NCBI GenBank assembly: GCA_014526335.1
Contig: JACTAT010000358.1
Coordinates: forward strand, 1 to 64,000
Origin: Chrysaora quinquecirrha
Lineage: Eukaryota; Cnidaria; Scyphozoa; Semaeostomeae; Pelagiidae
Length of the DNA stretch: 64,000 nucleotides
Direction of reading: 5' to 3'
The position numbers and the translations under genes were made by a program. The notes under the pieces were generated by a model, which saw nothing but the letters and a program-made list of their open reading frames with translations, ran no database searches and was not told the DNA's origin. Positions 24,701 to 37,297 of the stretch are shown here, piece by piece. Every line of letters begins with the position of its first letter. Within the stretch, counting starts at the first letter, position 1.

Positions 24701-26785
24701 GAAGTTCGCAACCATCTCTCTTGTTGGAGCCCTTTTGTTTTATTCTAGCGTCTCTATTTAAGTTTAGTACTGTTCTACCACAATTTAATCTCAAAAGAGA
24801 CGAACCATCTTCAGCTAATGCAACGTTGAACGAGAATGCTACAATATTGGGATGAAGATCAATAAAAGGAAAGTTATGAGATAGTACAAATGACCTTCTA
24901 AACTTCTATTAAAAAGAGGGCATAGTTACCTTACAATGATGTGCCAGTCACCTCTGAGCAAACGAAAGTTTGAGAGCATTTGGTTTGGTAAATGTACACC
25001 TATTTATGTCCAAAATATTTTCATCTGCGTTTCCTTATTTCAGCTGTCAAAACAAAAAAACACTTTTAACTGTCAAAGTTTGACTGTTTTGCGGCCTTCA
25101 TCCGGTTAATCAGTGTCAGCAGCTGAGCATTGATCAGAAATTTATTATTGAAACTTCGATTCTTCACTTTTGGAGTTCATAAAGCACATTCTACGACACC
25201 TAATTTCAATAATTCACACAGTATACAAAATTTTACGAAAAAACTCAACTTTTAGACTAGATAATGCTTCCTGAAGAATCCAAGCTAAATCATTACTATT
25301 TCAATAATAATCACAGGAGACAGAAGTTTTCAAGGCTGCCACAGAAGCCATGTTTTGTTGTAATAACAGACTTCCAGATGTTAATTTTTTTCTTCCATTT
25401 CGACGCCTGCTTTTATCAACATGTCCAAATTTTCAAGTTGTGTTACACGAAATACAAAAAGAAAAATTTACAAATGCAACCAGATAAAAAGCCTTTGCAA
25501 TCGTTTTAGTCTTCTTTGGGGTATTCTCTTTAGTTTTCAGTGAAGGTTTCACCTTTTGGTTGCTGGAATGCACAATGAATCAAACTAAGTTCATTGAATC
25601 AAACTAAGTTCATTAGTAAGGTAGAGTCATAATACCTGATTTACGAAGACTGTAACTTGTTCTTAATGGTGGCAGTCTCTTGATGCCTAGTTCCTTTTAT
25701 AACATACAAATTTGGAAGTTGTGGACAAATAACTATGGATCAACTTTAAACACTTCAAGAATTTTGACCCCACTAATTTTTAAAAGTTAATAGATGCTTC
25801 CGCTGGCGGATGTCTCTGTACTTTGTTTTCTGAAGAATTTTCGAAGGGAATTCTGGGAATAATTTCTTTAGTTACTGCAGCTGAATGAAACCAGGCACAG
25901 GTTGAATTCGTTGAGTCCCCGCAACCAAGGAAATTATTCCAAGAATTTCCTACGAAAAGCCTTAATAAAAACCATAAAAACAAAGGACTGACAGAAACGG
26001 CCGCCATCTTTTGTTGAAGCCTTATCTCCCGTTCATATGCAGGCTTTTTTATTCACCGTTTGCTGGAAAATTTGGAAAAGACGTGCATTCTTCGTTAACA
26101 CAAAAAAGACAAACACGAAAATTTTCTTATCACCGCCTGCTATAAAGGGACTTCGCTTCAACTTCAGGTCAATAGTTTAACGAATGCTTGCCAATACCGA
26201 TGTCATTGCGAATCACTCAGTGTTTTACCTGCTAATATCTAAAACCTCAAACCTCCCCATTTTGGTTTTCCCTCGAACGGCTATGTTGTTGCTGGCTTGT
26301 TACATGTGAAAAAGGTGTTAGTGGTAAAAATAAGAAGAAAAGTGGAGATATAATATGTAAATAACATTAATACAAGTAAAATAATGCTTTCTCTGCTTTG
26401 GGGATTTTCTTTTTAATCATAAAATATTCGTCGTACAAGGAGGAGTGAATTGTGCGAATTTTGCATGTTGTTACAAAATCATAATTGATTGATGGATAAT
26501 CAGCTCGCGGGATGTATTGATATTGCAATTTTGCATTCTCTTTTCTCTTCATCTACTATATTTTGCAGCTGGCGTTAAAATGTTCTTTTTCAGTCCCCTA
26601 CATCAGAGCAGCAATCTCTCAACTGCTTTTCACACAGTTCCATTTATATAAAACGATACCTATACAATTCTCCTCTCTATATCTGCATTAATCATGTCTT
26701 ATATTCTATTGCAGGCATAAAGAGAAGTAGAGAAGAAATTGATGTAGAACTCGCTAATAATAATCCGTCGAAGAAGTTTAGTTGA
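14500..26785 (+). CDS. STYX: STYX pseudophosphatase, 3' exons (partial gene)
   Basis: Five exons match the C-terminal half of STYX, the catalytically dead dual-specificity phosphatase that binds phosphoproteins and F-box partners without dephosphorylating them. They lie at 14500-14536, 16550-16589, 16942-17065, 23326-23383 and 26715-26785, with AG/GT borders and compatible phases. Recognisable pieces are VKEFVDSCLIAGG before the P-loop, the loop HGNTGISAS, then AIAYVMETYGLKFEEAF, RFCVNPNETFRRQL, EYEALYLAR and a basic/acidic tail KRSREEIDVEL. The catalytic Cys of the HCX5R loop is Gly, as in known STYX, and here the loop Arg is Ala as well. The first half (about 110 residues in relatives) is missing, probably in or upstream of the 13.3-13.8 kb gap. 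The 6.3-kb third intron contains satellite array 2; the 3.3-kb fourth intron contains an antisense GPCR. Confidence 0.88.
14811..14885 (+). mobile_element. tRNA-like SINE head (A and B boxes)
   Basis: An A-box-like tagcgcagtggaataatg at 14817-14834 and a B-box-like gagttcgatcca at 14861-14872 have tRNA-like spacing. No clover-leaf with a paired acceptor stem is evident, so this is more likely a tRNA-derived SINE promoter than a functional tRNA. It lies in the first visible STYX intron. Confidence 0.5.
15481..15870. repeat. (ATC)n microsatellite, about 0.39 kb
   Basis: Long imperfect tcatca tract, nearly pure at 15690-15740, ending beside gtccttcggacat. The mirror arrangement, (gat)n followed by tgtccgaaggacat, occurs at 14566-14602, so the two tracts may border one inserted element about 1.25 kb long. 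Reading frames here encode only homopolymer-like Ile, His or Asp runs. Confidence 0.9.
17890..18255 (+). other. coding-like patch of unknown origin in STYX intron
   Basis: Base composition rises above its surroundings. One frame is open from an acceptor-like tttcag (17905-17910) through GMEAIAIGYAKEVPQRCV to a stop near 18088, and a shifted frame continues with FFRRPAHYVHADNQSL and a basic tail to 18255. It may be a decayed transposon ORF or an unrecognised exon. I cannot assign a family and do not call it a gene. Confidence 0.25.
18527..22735. repeat. 194-bp satellite array 2, palindromic, inside STYX intron
   Basis: Same satellite family as 5995-10420. Units run forward from 18527 to about 19754 (about 6 copies) and reversed from about 19755 to 22735 (about 15 copies). 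Unit starts in the reverse arm (20143, 20337, 20531, 20725, and so on) are exactly 194 bp apart. Two unit types alternate (gcgcgggtat/gcgctcgatac versus gcgtgggtat/gcagtcgatac), forming a 388-bp higher-order repeat with a few same-type neighbours near 20725-21113. The turn point, ttcaagttctgcgt at 19751-19764, is identical to that of array 1 at 9026-9039. The array lies between STYX exons 17065 and 23326 and should be transcribed with the intron. Confidence 0.95.
23780..24715 (-). CDS. rhodopsin-like (class A) GPCR, single exon
   Basis: An intact 311-codon frame encodes seven hydrophobic segments with class A landmarks: Asp60 in LSISD (TM2), Cys86 at the top of TM3, ERY at 114-116, Trp142 in TM4, Pro181 in TM5, CACP at 240-243 in TM6 (CWxP position) and NPFIY at 276-280 in TM7. 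The usual TM1 Asn is not evident. NFT at residues 4-6 is an N-glycosylation site. It would act as a plasma-membrane receptor; the ligand is unknown. The gene is intronless and lies antisense inside the 3.3-kb STYX intron. The short N-terminus and short tail fit an amine-, peptide- or melatonin-like orphan receptor group, but I cannot choose among them. Confidence 0.9.
   Translation of the reverse strand: MVANFTAKSFKCVSKTPVVYGIILACIATPFQILIMKVLIQRLYLALPRHKILLNLSISDSINVIATPVLLFFTIPFELKTSSLGCHIIHQMVAFVAAVTIVVASGSTIALSIERYIACIHCFRVYTVVTDKRALRGLVCLWLTALATGFSCISPNTYPLLPLTEYMDLKLRLVYTLTVFPSTAVLLFVQIRLRALARKKFRTVNPSNSYGRSAELADLRRRQWKLNIAASALVGCYLVCACPLAIYITFDAIMGVQTYDKLEPLIILSTLNMLLNPFIYGFGMSDTRQPMMNELRTLRSYINNKCNPSEL
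25636..26007 (-). CDS. candidate 5' exons of an unknown membrane/secreted protein
   Basis: The minus-strand ATG at 26007 sits in a metazoan-style start context (aagATGGCGGCC). It opens a 75-codon frame with an N-terminal hydrophobic segment (FLWFLLRLFVG) and two glycosylation sequons (NST, NSS). Further along the same strand, a patch at about 25636-25693, bordered by acceptor-like and gtatta donor-like sequence, reads ELGIKRLPPLRTSYSLRKS. The two could be consecutive exons, joined from a weak gtacag donor near 25822. No later exons could be found before the GPCR, and no family is recognised. It lies antisense inside the last STYX intron. Confidence 0.28.
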
Positions 26786-26921
26786 TGTTTGCAGACGTGA
26801 GATGAGTTGTTCTGTTTGGAGGCTTAATATCTCGAGATTCGAGCTCAGTGTATATTATTAACGTTAAAGCTTTTTGGATCAATATCTGTCCTGAATCACA
26901 CATTTTACAGAATAATACCGA

Positions 26922-26927
26922 AATAAA
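26922..26927 (+). promoter_or_regulatory. poly(A) signal of STYX
   Basis: An aataaa hexamer about 137 nt past the STYX stop codon (26783-26785). It is the first canonical signal downstream. Confidence 0.55.
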
Positions 26928-27613
26928 GAATGTTGTGTATATAAGATATCTATAATTTTAACAATGTTTTCAAATTCTGCTCGCTTCTCTTTCAGCTTGT
27001 TTTGAAAACAAAGGCAGCTGTATCGCACTGTTTGCTCCAGGGAGCGCGGTTTGCTCGTATCTCACTGTTTATTCGTCAGAATAATCACTGTTAAGTCATG
27101 ACTATGGTTAAGTTACTATAATACACAATCTAACGCAGCGCAAAAAAACAGGAAATAATTAAATAGCGACTGTTCCCGAGATATTGCACCTACATTGTGT
27201 TTTTATGCCTCAGATTTCATTTTAAAATTGCTAATTTGTAACGAATTGTTGTTTCGGCTCCAGTACGTTTAAGATTTTAGAACACCTGGTAATTAAACAT
27301 AGCAAAAAACAATATAATTTTTCGGAAAACGAATAACTTATAATTGATTTTGATTAATTTTGGAATTAAATAAACCCGATTTCTGCCCACCAATGTCTCT
27401 TCGAACCCCATAATTGAAAAAATACTAAGATATAATAAGAGTTTATCAATAGTTTAATCACTTGGTTCTACAAAACTGGACTGACATATTCAATAAGAAA
27501 TTTGAAAAAAGAAGTTTTAGTAAAACGTATTATTTAAATTTTGCAGTACTGCTGTCTGTTGAATAGAAATTTTACTTTACTTAGCTTTTGGTTTCAAATA
27601 GCATTGCATAATA

Positions 27614-30600
27614 TTATGTGAATAAGAGGTCCTCGTCTGTTTCATCTTCCAACATACTTGGCGCATGCTCTACTGTATCTGCTACAAGAAATATCGAGAT
27701 TAAATTAATATCAATTAAACCCAAAGTTATGGAGCCAAATGATACAGCCAAATGGGGTTGGTAGTACCATACTATAGTCGTGCCAGTTACAAGTATTGCA
27801 GAGACCAAGCAACGAGATCTTGACTCTGGTCCGACCGAAAGCCAACCTTGATGAGCTTGTGACATCGATACCCCACAGCACAGCATACATACACAGCATA
27901 GCCATTTGATAGAAAAGGAATATTTAATCGAATTTCAAAGCCTTAGCTACTTAGAATGTTTTCTCTTTCATGATTAAACAGATTAAAAGGATTTTCTTTT
28001 GCATTCATTTCAATAGACCTTTTCAGCGACATTTTTCTGGAAAATGGTTGAAATTTCCGGTAAGGGAATCCTCTCCGCGTGCAACAACTGTAATTTCGGT
28101 CGTTCAGGAGATGTTGTGCATAAAATCTGCCTTCAAATTTATCAAATTTACGTTTGATTCGTATAAAAGTGAAAGAAAGGCTTCAAACCCTATCATATCT
28201 GCTCAAGGAGACATTTAATGAAGTACTTTCCAGTTTGTGTCTCATTTTTCCTGAATTTCTGCACATATTTTCAACATTTATTGTTGCAGATGCTCTTGCT
28301 CTCTTTTTTCCATTATTCGTGAGTTTGGAGCAAGATTTGTAGAACTATTTGTAGAACTATGGTCTGCTTACACATATATACAGGGCCAACACATATATAC
28401 TTGTTTAAAAAATGACGAGCGGCAAACCGGGAAACGATTTCAAAAAATGTCAAACGTTTAATTGACAAGGGCCTTGATAAATTTCATTTCCACCCCGGAA
28501 GATCTGTTGCGAAGAAAGTCACCGTTAACACCCACCATCTTACCAAATCGTGGGTTAACACGTGAATAGTCAAGATCGGCCTATAGAAATAATATTTCAA
28601 CACATGACGGAAATGAGACAGTCCAGAAATGTGTGATAGTGTAATCGTTAGAATTATCAATTGTTTGGTTTGTTACGAAAAGAGCTCCAAATAGAATAGA
28701 AACGTGCATTAAGCCATTCCTGCTTTAGGCCAGGAACGTCGGCTTAACTTAGAATACATCATAACTCAAAGATTTTTCATTTGTATCATACGGGATTGCT
28801 GTATCAGGCCTTTGATAATCATGTTAAATAAAGGGCATTATAATAAAACAAACTTAAAAAAAATGAAACATTTACTCTCCAACCAATTAAACTGTTTTAA
28901 CACAAACCTTCAACTCCTCTTTCTTTCAATGCTTCTTCTTTTTCCTTGCGGTTCTTCTTCTTCTTCTCTTGAATTTTCTTCAGCCTTTAGCAAAATATAC
29001 ACAATTTTAAAGGCACGTCTATGTTAGCAGCAATATAATGCAAAACGAGTACCGACAAGTATTAACCCAAGTGAAAACGTTTACTTACCGGTAAAATTCT
29101 TCTCTTTCCATTTCATCTAATTCGCTAATAATATACTGAATAGTTCTCTCAAGCTTTGGTATGATGACTGAAAACAAAATCAAATGTTTGGAGAATAAGA
29201 TCAAACAATGCCCTGAATAGAATTCTACGCTCCCAGTCTAACAAGAAATATTAGAAGAGAGGGTATTAAAATTCCATATTTCCAAAAAAATTCCTGGTCC
29301 TTTGAGGTCCATCAAGGATCAAAGAGTTTCCCATACGGTTACCTGCATCGTTTGCCTCACTTCATTAAGAAATTGAGAAATTTACTCTATTTAGAATAAA
29401 AGTGACTGAAAAATTGACATTGGATTCAAAATTGCCAAGCGGAAACATTGTTAGGCATACTTACAAGCTTTTTTCGTCTGACACTCCACAGAGCATAAAC
29501 GCCAGAAACAGACCGAAACGATTGAAAAAGATAGAATTTATACCCAGATGCAGATCGAAATGCATAATTCAGAAAGCGAAGCCGAATTGGTATTGTGTTT
29601 TGAACACCCATCAGCTTGCCGGATACAGCGAGGTGATACAGTAAAATGAATTGAATAATTCAAGTGAGAAAACGATTTCTTTCTCTCCACACAGAACCGG
29701 CCTTTTGGACTTGATGTGGACAGAGTCCAAAACGCTGAGATGAATCTAGCTCTGCCAATTATTCGAAAACAATCCTCGCTGTTATTTTTGCAGACGCTGG
29801 GTGATCCAGTAAACGTTTTCCTTTGGCAGTATAATGCTTAAGGGTGGTTTAAGGGTGGACATTGGATTTCCATATTATTTAAAAAAACAAGCTTAGATGT
29901 AGAACAAGAAGAATTCAGAAATATCCTGACAGTAACATCGTTGCTTTGTTGTTGTCAACTCGAAAAAATCTAGTCTAGCAGATGTTGTTGTATATCTTTG
30001 ATTGTGCAGACAAATGATATTGAATATTGCTGTATTTCAGAAATATGCTTACAAACGTCTGTGAAAACATGCGTTAAACGATAAGTACTGAAATTACCAT
30101 GCTCGATTGCATTGACTCTTCTGTTGGTCACTTTAATAGCTTCATCTAAAGTAACAAAACATGTCTGCAAATAAAAAAAATTCTAAGTTAAGCTCGAGTT
30201 AGACTTTAGGCTCAACAAGGTAATCACGCATACGTTGATCTGACACAGTAAATAGGCACAGCAAAAAGTGAATTTACCTGTAAAGAAGCAAGCTCTACCA
30301 AGAGTGAAACAGCTTTGTTGAAAGTTTGTGAGCAGTTATTGACTTGTTGACCACCCCTTGACAATCCAGTTAATTCATATGCTAATAGGGATAAAAATTG
30401 CATCGCTTAATACCGTATGATGGAAAAGGATTCCATTTGAAGCGCTTTTTCTTTTATTAAGTCATTATGTCTTCAAGATAATGCTCAGATATATCTGTGA
30501 CATTTGATTGATGTGTTTCTTTGAAGCATTACTGTTGCAACTTAGCTCATACCACACTTTTCATTATTTCCCATTTCTAACTATTCCCTATAACTTAAAC

Positions 30601-33600
30601 TCAAATGTTGAATTCGTTATCTTCTAATAGTAAAGATTTCCTGCAATTGTTTCATGATTAAATCAATTCTATTTGATCTGAGCAATTAATCTTGAAAGTG
30701 CTGTTGCCATTAGCGCTTTTGGTATCAAAACACTTTTAACGGGAAATAAGCTCCAAAATAAATTCAGAATTACAAATTCTCCAAAACGAATACAGGATTT
30801 TTGTCATAAACGCCTCCGGAGTTCGTAAACATTGGAAGACATCTGTCTTTAAGAGTTAATAAGAATGAGGCGTTTCTAAGATGGAGAAGCTTGTACTAAT
30901 CATAAGCTTGTACTAAGATATTTCTCTTAACAAAGCAGTTAACGGCGAGATAGTATGCTTTTGCGTACAAGAATATTGATTCAGATACGAAATGTTGTTC
31001 AATAGTTAATCTACAACGCGGTGAGAGACCTGGTGGCTTTCGAAATTCTCTTTCTTTTACTTTCTGTAATTTTTCTTATAAAGTGTGGCTGTCATGTGCG
31101 ATGCTAATTCGAGGGATGTAACTATTTCAGGTCAGGCGGTTATTCAATGAAAATTATAAGCAAATTAACAAAACTTTCAAAACAGCATTGAATATCACAT
31201 ACAGGATGCAAGTGTTTGTACATTAAACGGAATTGACATACATAAAAGTGGCTTGACAGCAATCCATCAATCAAAATTTAATAAGAAAAGAATAGCAAAA
31301 TTGCCCATTGTGTGGGAATTAAAAAGAGCTGGTTTGTCTCCGTGCATCTATTTTTGGAGAACCTCATTTTATCAATGTCAATTCCTTTAAGTTGCTAGAT
31401 TACATCATTCAAATTATTCTATAAGAAAATTATTTCAAGTTTAATCGCTCTGTATCTTTTGAATTCACATCATAAAAAATACAACATTTCATTCACATTT
31501 ACAATTAACAACAAATATTCAAATTTCTCCACAAATAAAACACTTACTATTTGCGCCATCGTTGTAAGCTTCAAATATGGGCAACAGAACACCTAATGTG
31601 ATACAAAAAATGAATAGTTATCTTATGCCATTATAAGCTGAAGGCAGTATGTCAAATATATACCATTATATAGATATATATACATTAACTTTGATAGAAT
31701 GAAATTCTGTCAGAGCTTCATAATTTCTAAAATTCTTTTTGACAAATAATCATCAGCTTACCTGCAACATTGTCTTTTCTTGTTTTTACCTTTGTCCATG
31801 CTTTATCAACATTTTCGCAGATAACAAAACTGTAAGAAAAACTCTAAGTAAGAGATAAATATAACAACAGTGAAATGTTCAGGAACTTCCTGGTCTATCA
31901 CAAGAGGCCCTGCCAGGAATGAAGCTCAATAGTCCCTGCAGGCCTATAATGCACATAAAACTACCTTTGGCAAAGAAATATGTTCAAACTTATCAAGGCT
32001 ATGTTTAAACACCGCATAAGACATAATAGTTGCCCCTTATCACGACAGGTCTTTGGCATTTTCAAGGGCAACGTTTCCCAGAATAGTTACACTAGTTACA
32101 ATAACATCAAAAGTTACACTAAACCCAATTTTGGCATCACAATTTCTAGAAACTGAGCACCAAGAAAACCAGCTTCCACGCAGATCCAGTTAATTTTTCG
32201 CACATTTAGATCTGACCTATGCAATAAATTAAAGAGAGAAACGACATTCCTCGTAGCCTATGCTTGGAGACAGATCTCTCTTGAAATGTTGCCCTTATAA
32301 ATATCAAAGTTTTGTCAAGATACATGGTGTTTATCATGTCTATTACCGTACCTTTGGCAATCTATTGCAAAAACGCCTAAAATTTATGATATCAATACTT
32401 TGAAAAGAAACTTTTGTTACTGTACATATGTGAATGTGTTTATTTTTTAATTATTCCATATCAAAAAGTTAAGCATATGTCTAAAGTACTGCATAAGCAA
32501 AATTTTCATTGTCCAGAGATACACAGCTTTCTTGAAACTAATTTTTCCCCAAACTCTATAGATGTCTGAGATCAAAGCCAAGTGACCTGAGGAACTTTGT
32601 TTGTTGCACTAGGAAAATGATATTCTAGTTGTGGTTAATGTTGGTTGCACTGGTATGCAATGAATAGTTTCTTGCAAATCAAGAAATGCGATTTGGAAGC
32701 TTGAAACTCAAGCTCAAAACTCAATTGGCCAACAAGATGCTAATTGTCATATCGAAGCACTTAACGCAAATTGGGCCCAAGTTTGAAGCTTCTGATCTAG
32801 TACATTCTACATTCCTCCACAATCAGCCACAACTTACGAATCCAAGTTCTGTTGCAACAGACAAGGCTTGTCCAACTGCATAAATTGAACTATAGGTGAA
32901 TTAAATTTGGGAAAATTTGAAACTCATAAAGATTAGGGAAACAATACTTTCAGGCAAGTCAATTGTTTGCAATTCAACCTATTGTATGTTTTGTGATTTT
33001 AGGTATTAAAAAATCAAACAACAAACCTAAAATCTCCAGCAGTAAAATATGCTTCAGCAAGAGAAAAGGATGCTTCTTTCATGACATCTCCCATCATAAC
33101 TTTTGTCTGCAAAGGAAAAGAAAGCATTAATTGTGCAGATTCCTCACATATTGGGAAAGACTTATGGTATATTAACTGGATGCAAAGGATACATTATTGC
33201 ATGCATGCAGCAGCATCAGTTGATAGTCAATTCTCAGGCATAAGAGTTCTGCATTAAAATGTCCTGGCTTCTGGTGGCAGGCATGAGTAGTGCATGATGA
33301 CAAAGGCAGGTGCTGAAGTTTTCTATCCAGAGCAATTTGTTTCAAGCCAAAACATTTCCTTTACAGAGAGTGACCTCAAATGACAAATTGCTATCACAAG
33401 ATAATGCACTCAAGAAACGCAATGACTTTCATTATTATGATTTTCAAAAGACTAAAGCTTATTTTCATCATTTTGAATGTCTAACAGGTTAAACTGTTGT
33501 TATTTTAACAGGGTTTTCTTTCCTAAGCCCTGGTGTTTGTAGAAAAAGAGTTTTATGGTTTGACACAATGGACTGCAGAAACAAATGCTATCCTTCATTT

Positions 33601-35532
33601 TTTTCTATCACTTAATTGACAAATTTGAAAAAATGAGTCACACCTCTCAATTTCTGATTATAAAAGCACTGCATTAAACTGCATCAGTCCCTTTTCAGCA
33701 TAAAACAGAGAAGTATGAGAATGGCAATATCACTTCAGAAATACCAATGAAGATATGAGGGACCTAACCCTTGATAAGTACACGATAACAATTTTTGGCA
33801 TGGTTTCCAAATCTTTGAGTTCATTGTCTTTTCCTTGCCCACGTTTCAAGCAGAGTTTACTAGGAAATAATGCTATATGAAATTCTAAAATATGAGAATT
33901 AATGCTTTAAATTACCTACCTCGATAATTGTTTTAAGTATTTTCCTAAATCGTATGACAAGGGCATCTGATTTCTTTTCAGAAGGCTGTGTCCTTTTGTG
34001 CTCCCTTCAACCTTGCTTTCATAACAGTCATAGCCCTAAAAGAAACATATTATAAGGCTTATTTACATTAACTATATAAAGGGAAGGCCAGTGAGCGGGG
34101 TTGTAATGTGAGTAGCATATACTCATGATATGTCTAATCTGACACAAACAGGCATCTAGCAAACATTGGAGAGTTTGCTGGCTGCTTGGAAATTGAAGAA
34201 ACTAACCAATGATCCTTCATGAGATAGATTTTTTGACTGAAGATTAATTTTGTTCAGAAAAATTGCAACATAATTGAATTCTTGTGTCTCCACAGAATGC
34301 ACATAAAACATCAGATTGCCAAGTCACACCCATTTAATGTCACTCATGTTACCAACCTCGCTGAGGCCAGTAGTGGTTACAGCTTTAGTCAAGGCACATT
34401 CATGTGTCCTGTGACTGAAAGTGAAAATACATTGGAAGTTTATTTCACTTTCCTCCAAGCTTCAAATAGGCGTCAAAGACTCTTGGCCTGGGAATGCTAC
34501 CAAAATCTTTGCAATGGTTTCCTTAGAAAATACACTTAATGAATGGGGTCAAGGAGTGCCCCATACAAAACATTTGCTTTTAAGAGGACCAAACCTACCC
34601 TTACCCAACTAAGCTGACATATTAGGAAGGGACTGTCCACAGAAAGACATCTACTCCATTAAATGGACCAAAGTTCTAAGTTTCAGGATCTAGTTTCCAG
34701 GATTGGATCCAGGATTTTACCTAAAATAAAGACCTAAAATTGTCCCCGAGTCTTGACTCAGTGCCCGTTTATGAGGCCACAGATAGCTGAATTTTATTTT
34801 AGATGCCTAAAGAGCATCAGTAAAGGTGTTTTATTTCTTTACTTTCAATTTTATTTATTATATTGGATTAGATGAACAATGAACAAACAAATTTGTTGAC
34901 AGATTTAGGTGCTTATAGCTCTGGATCATGACAACAGCATCTGTGGAAAAAAAAATTCAAATTGCCATCGGTGAGTGTGCTCATGACAACTCAATTGAAA
35001 TTGCTATTTTTATTTAAATTTGATTTCTTTACGAAATCATTTGTAAGAAGAGCGGTGGCATAAATGGAGCTTTGGAAGGTAGGTTTTACATTGCTTCCTT
35101 TATTATACTATAATTATATAACAGCCAAAACATGTACCACACAGGGATCAATAGGTAAATTTGTTGTTATAGAAAGAGGTTTTTTGCTTCAAATGATTAA
35201 AATGATTAAAAATGATTAAAAATAAAAGATGGTCGGACTCATTCAGTAAACCCTGTTGCAAGCAAAGTGTATAGGCCTATATATATATGATATACATATA
35301 TAGTTCGATGAAGATTAAAATTTGTCTATCTAGGTCTAGTCTAAGATCATTGATACTAGAGTCCTAAATAAGCCAGCCTTAATTTTTTAGGCCATAAAAA
35401 AGTAAACAAAAAAACAACAAATCATCATGCAACAACAGCACAGCACCAAATTTCAAACTTCTACACAAGTCAACAAACGTTTTTCACTTACATACGAGAA
35501 GGGAAAACGTTGATTCGATCCTTGCTAGACAT
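27614..35532 (-). CDS. ATP6V1D: V-type proton ATPase subunit D (V1 central stalk)
   Basis: Ten exons on the minus strand: 35492-35532, 33920-34035, 33027-33106, 31762-31829, 31548-31592, 30278-30381, 30098-30164, 29089-29167, 28908-28984 and 27614-27681. All have GT/AG borders, and phases agree throughout. The product is the rotor shaft of the V1 sector, a long antiparallel coiled coil coupling ATP hydrolysis to proton pumping into endolysosomes. Landmarks are the start [78 protein letters not shown] and the acidic C-terminus DEDLLFT. Length is about 248 codons against 247 residues in human. Exon 2 is two bases short: single bases are missing in the runs near acaaaagga and aaaagaaatc (about 33986-34005), which puts a stop in frame. 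Every other exon is clean, so sequencing or assembly indels are more likely than decay. It ends tail-to-tail with STYX. Confidence 0.93.
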
Positions 35533-37297
35533 CTTTTCATCAAATTTCCCAACCTGTTTGCGAACTAATTTCTAGTTGACCTGCACCTGACTGTGACTCC
35601 TCTGTGATTCCAAAGAAGCCATGAAGTCTTGCTGTCTGCGCATGCGCAGACAGGTCTGGAAGGAAGAAACAGGGACCTAGGACAGGGAATGACAAAAAGG
35701 ACCTAGGACAAAGACGCAGGACAACGGTCAAGGAACATTACCTTGGACCATGACATGACAAGGATCCAGGGAAAAGAATAAAATTCGGAAGACTGCAAGT
35801 TTAAAGTTTCATTGTGTGTTCTCAGCTTAATTACAATATAATGATTTTAACAACTCATACAATTAATTAAGATACAATTAATATTTGGGAAACACTAATT
35901 TCATTTTTATTCTTCAAAAGCAACTTATTGTATCAATAATCAAAGCTGAATGACATATGGAAATAACCCAGAGAGGGCTTTCGAGTTATGAGCCATTTTA
36001 GTTCATGAATTTGATTAATCTAGTTAATAGCTATACACAAGCAAGGTGTACATTAATCCAAAGACAACAGCCATAACAGCCAGGGAACATTATTTGGCAA
36101 GAAAAATAAACCACAACTCAATGGAAAAAGTTCAAGACAAAAAAACGGCCAGTGCCACCGAGCGAAATGGAGGGCAGTTGGAGAACTGCCTTCAGCCCCA
36201 GCTCTTCTAAGGGCCTACAGTGAAATATTTTTTTTCTTTTACTGCAACGTCTTAAGAGTTATTTTATATCGTCCAACAACAAATGAGCTTTGTATTGAAC
36301 AATACCATAATGCCTTGGTGTACAGTAGATGTCCTTGCCATTTTTGAAATACAGTGATACATGGGAGACTTAATGGAATTACTTGAAAATGATAAATGAC
36401 TACAATTAGATGAAAAATGATCACTCTGAAGAGTACTTCTGGAACGTGTGGCTAAAATACAGTAAATAGCAAACAATTCTGTCATATTTCTTCTGTTTTT
36501 CTAATTAAACGTGTTTCAGCTACTGGTTACCTTTTTGAATAAACATTCTCCTGCTTTAAAATTAGAATTTTTTTATAAGCAAAGGTTATTTCCGAGCAAA
36601 AAAATTAAGATTCCAGGTCACTCACAGTGCAATAGAATTTATATATTCTTGACCGATATTGTAATAATTCTTAATTGGGACTTCAATGACACAAAATGTA
36701 AGAAACATAATTGACAATTGCAGCGCTGTATAGGCATATTATGATTCATCAGTCAATGAGCAAAATTCTGAAACTCCTAACATAGTTTTAATTAGTGGAC
36801 ATCTGCGATGCCACGAAACGCAACCAAAATTGCAGCTCAATTGCAGGGCCACAATAAAACAGCATTTTAATCAAAATAATACTAAAACTATCTATTTGCA
36901 ATGTCGAAAAAATGTCTAAATAAGCATGATCGTACAAGAATAGGGAAAATGTACTAACAATTACAGGTCAATTGCAGTGCCAAATTTTCACAGAAGGTGC
37001 TTAGAGGAATCAAAATTCTGAAAATTACCCATGTTAATGCAAAGGACGTCTTTAAATCTAATAAGTTCTTTCAAGACATTTTTCACCTAACATTGTAGTA
37101 CTTTTCTTTAGATCGCATTTGTTTCTTTTCCCTTGTCCACGAGATTATTAGACACAGTACTACACATCAATGTTCCAGCAATTTTATCGCCACTACTATA
37201 GACGTGCGTATGAGTTGGTACTTCTTCTTTAAGGAAATCAGTCTTCCAATCTGTCGTAATATGAAAAATAATCTGGACAATGCCAATATTGGAAGTT
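35533..37297. other. intergenic: ATP6V1D promoter side and class C GPCR 3' side
   Basis: The first ~200 bp upstream of ATP6V1D (minus strand) are less AT-rich and include tgcgcatgcgca-like sequence at 35637-35648, consistent with a housekeeping promoter. The rest is AT-rich with no exon. Short tandem motifs (ctaggacaggg/ctaggacaaag) occur at 35675-35710. Confidence 0.4.
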
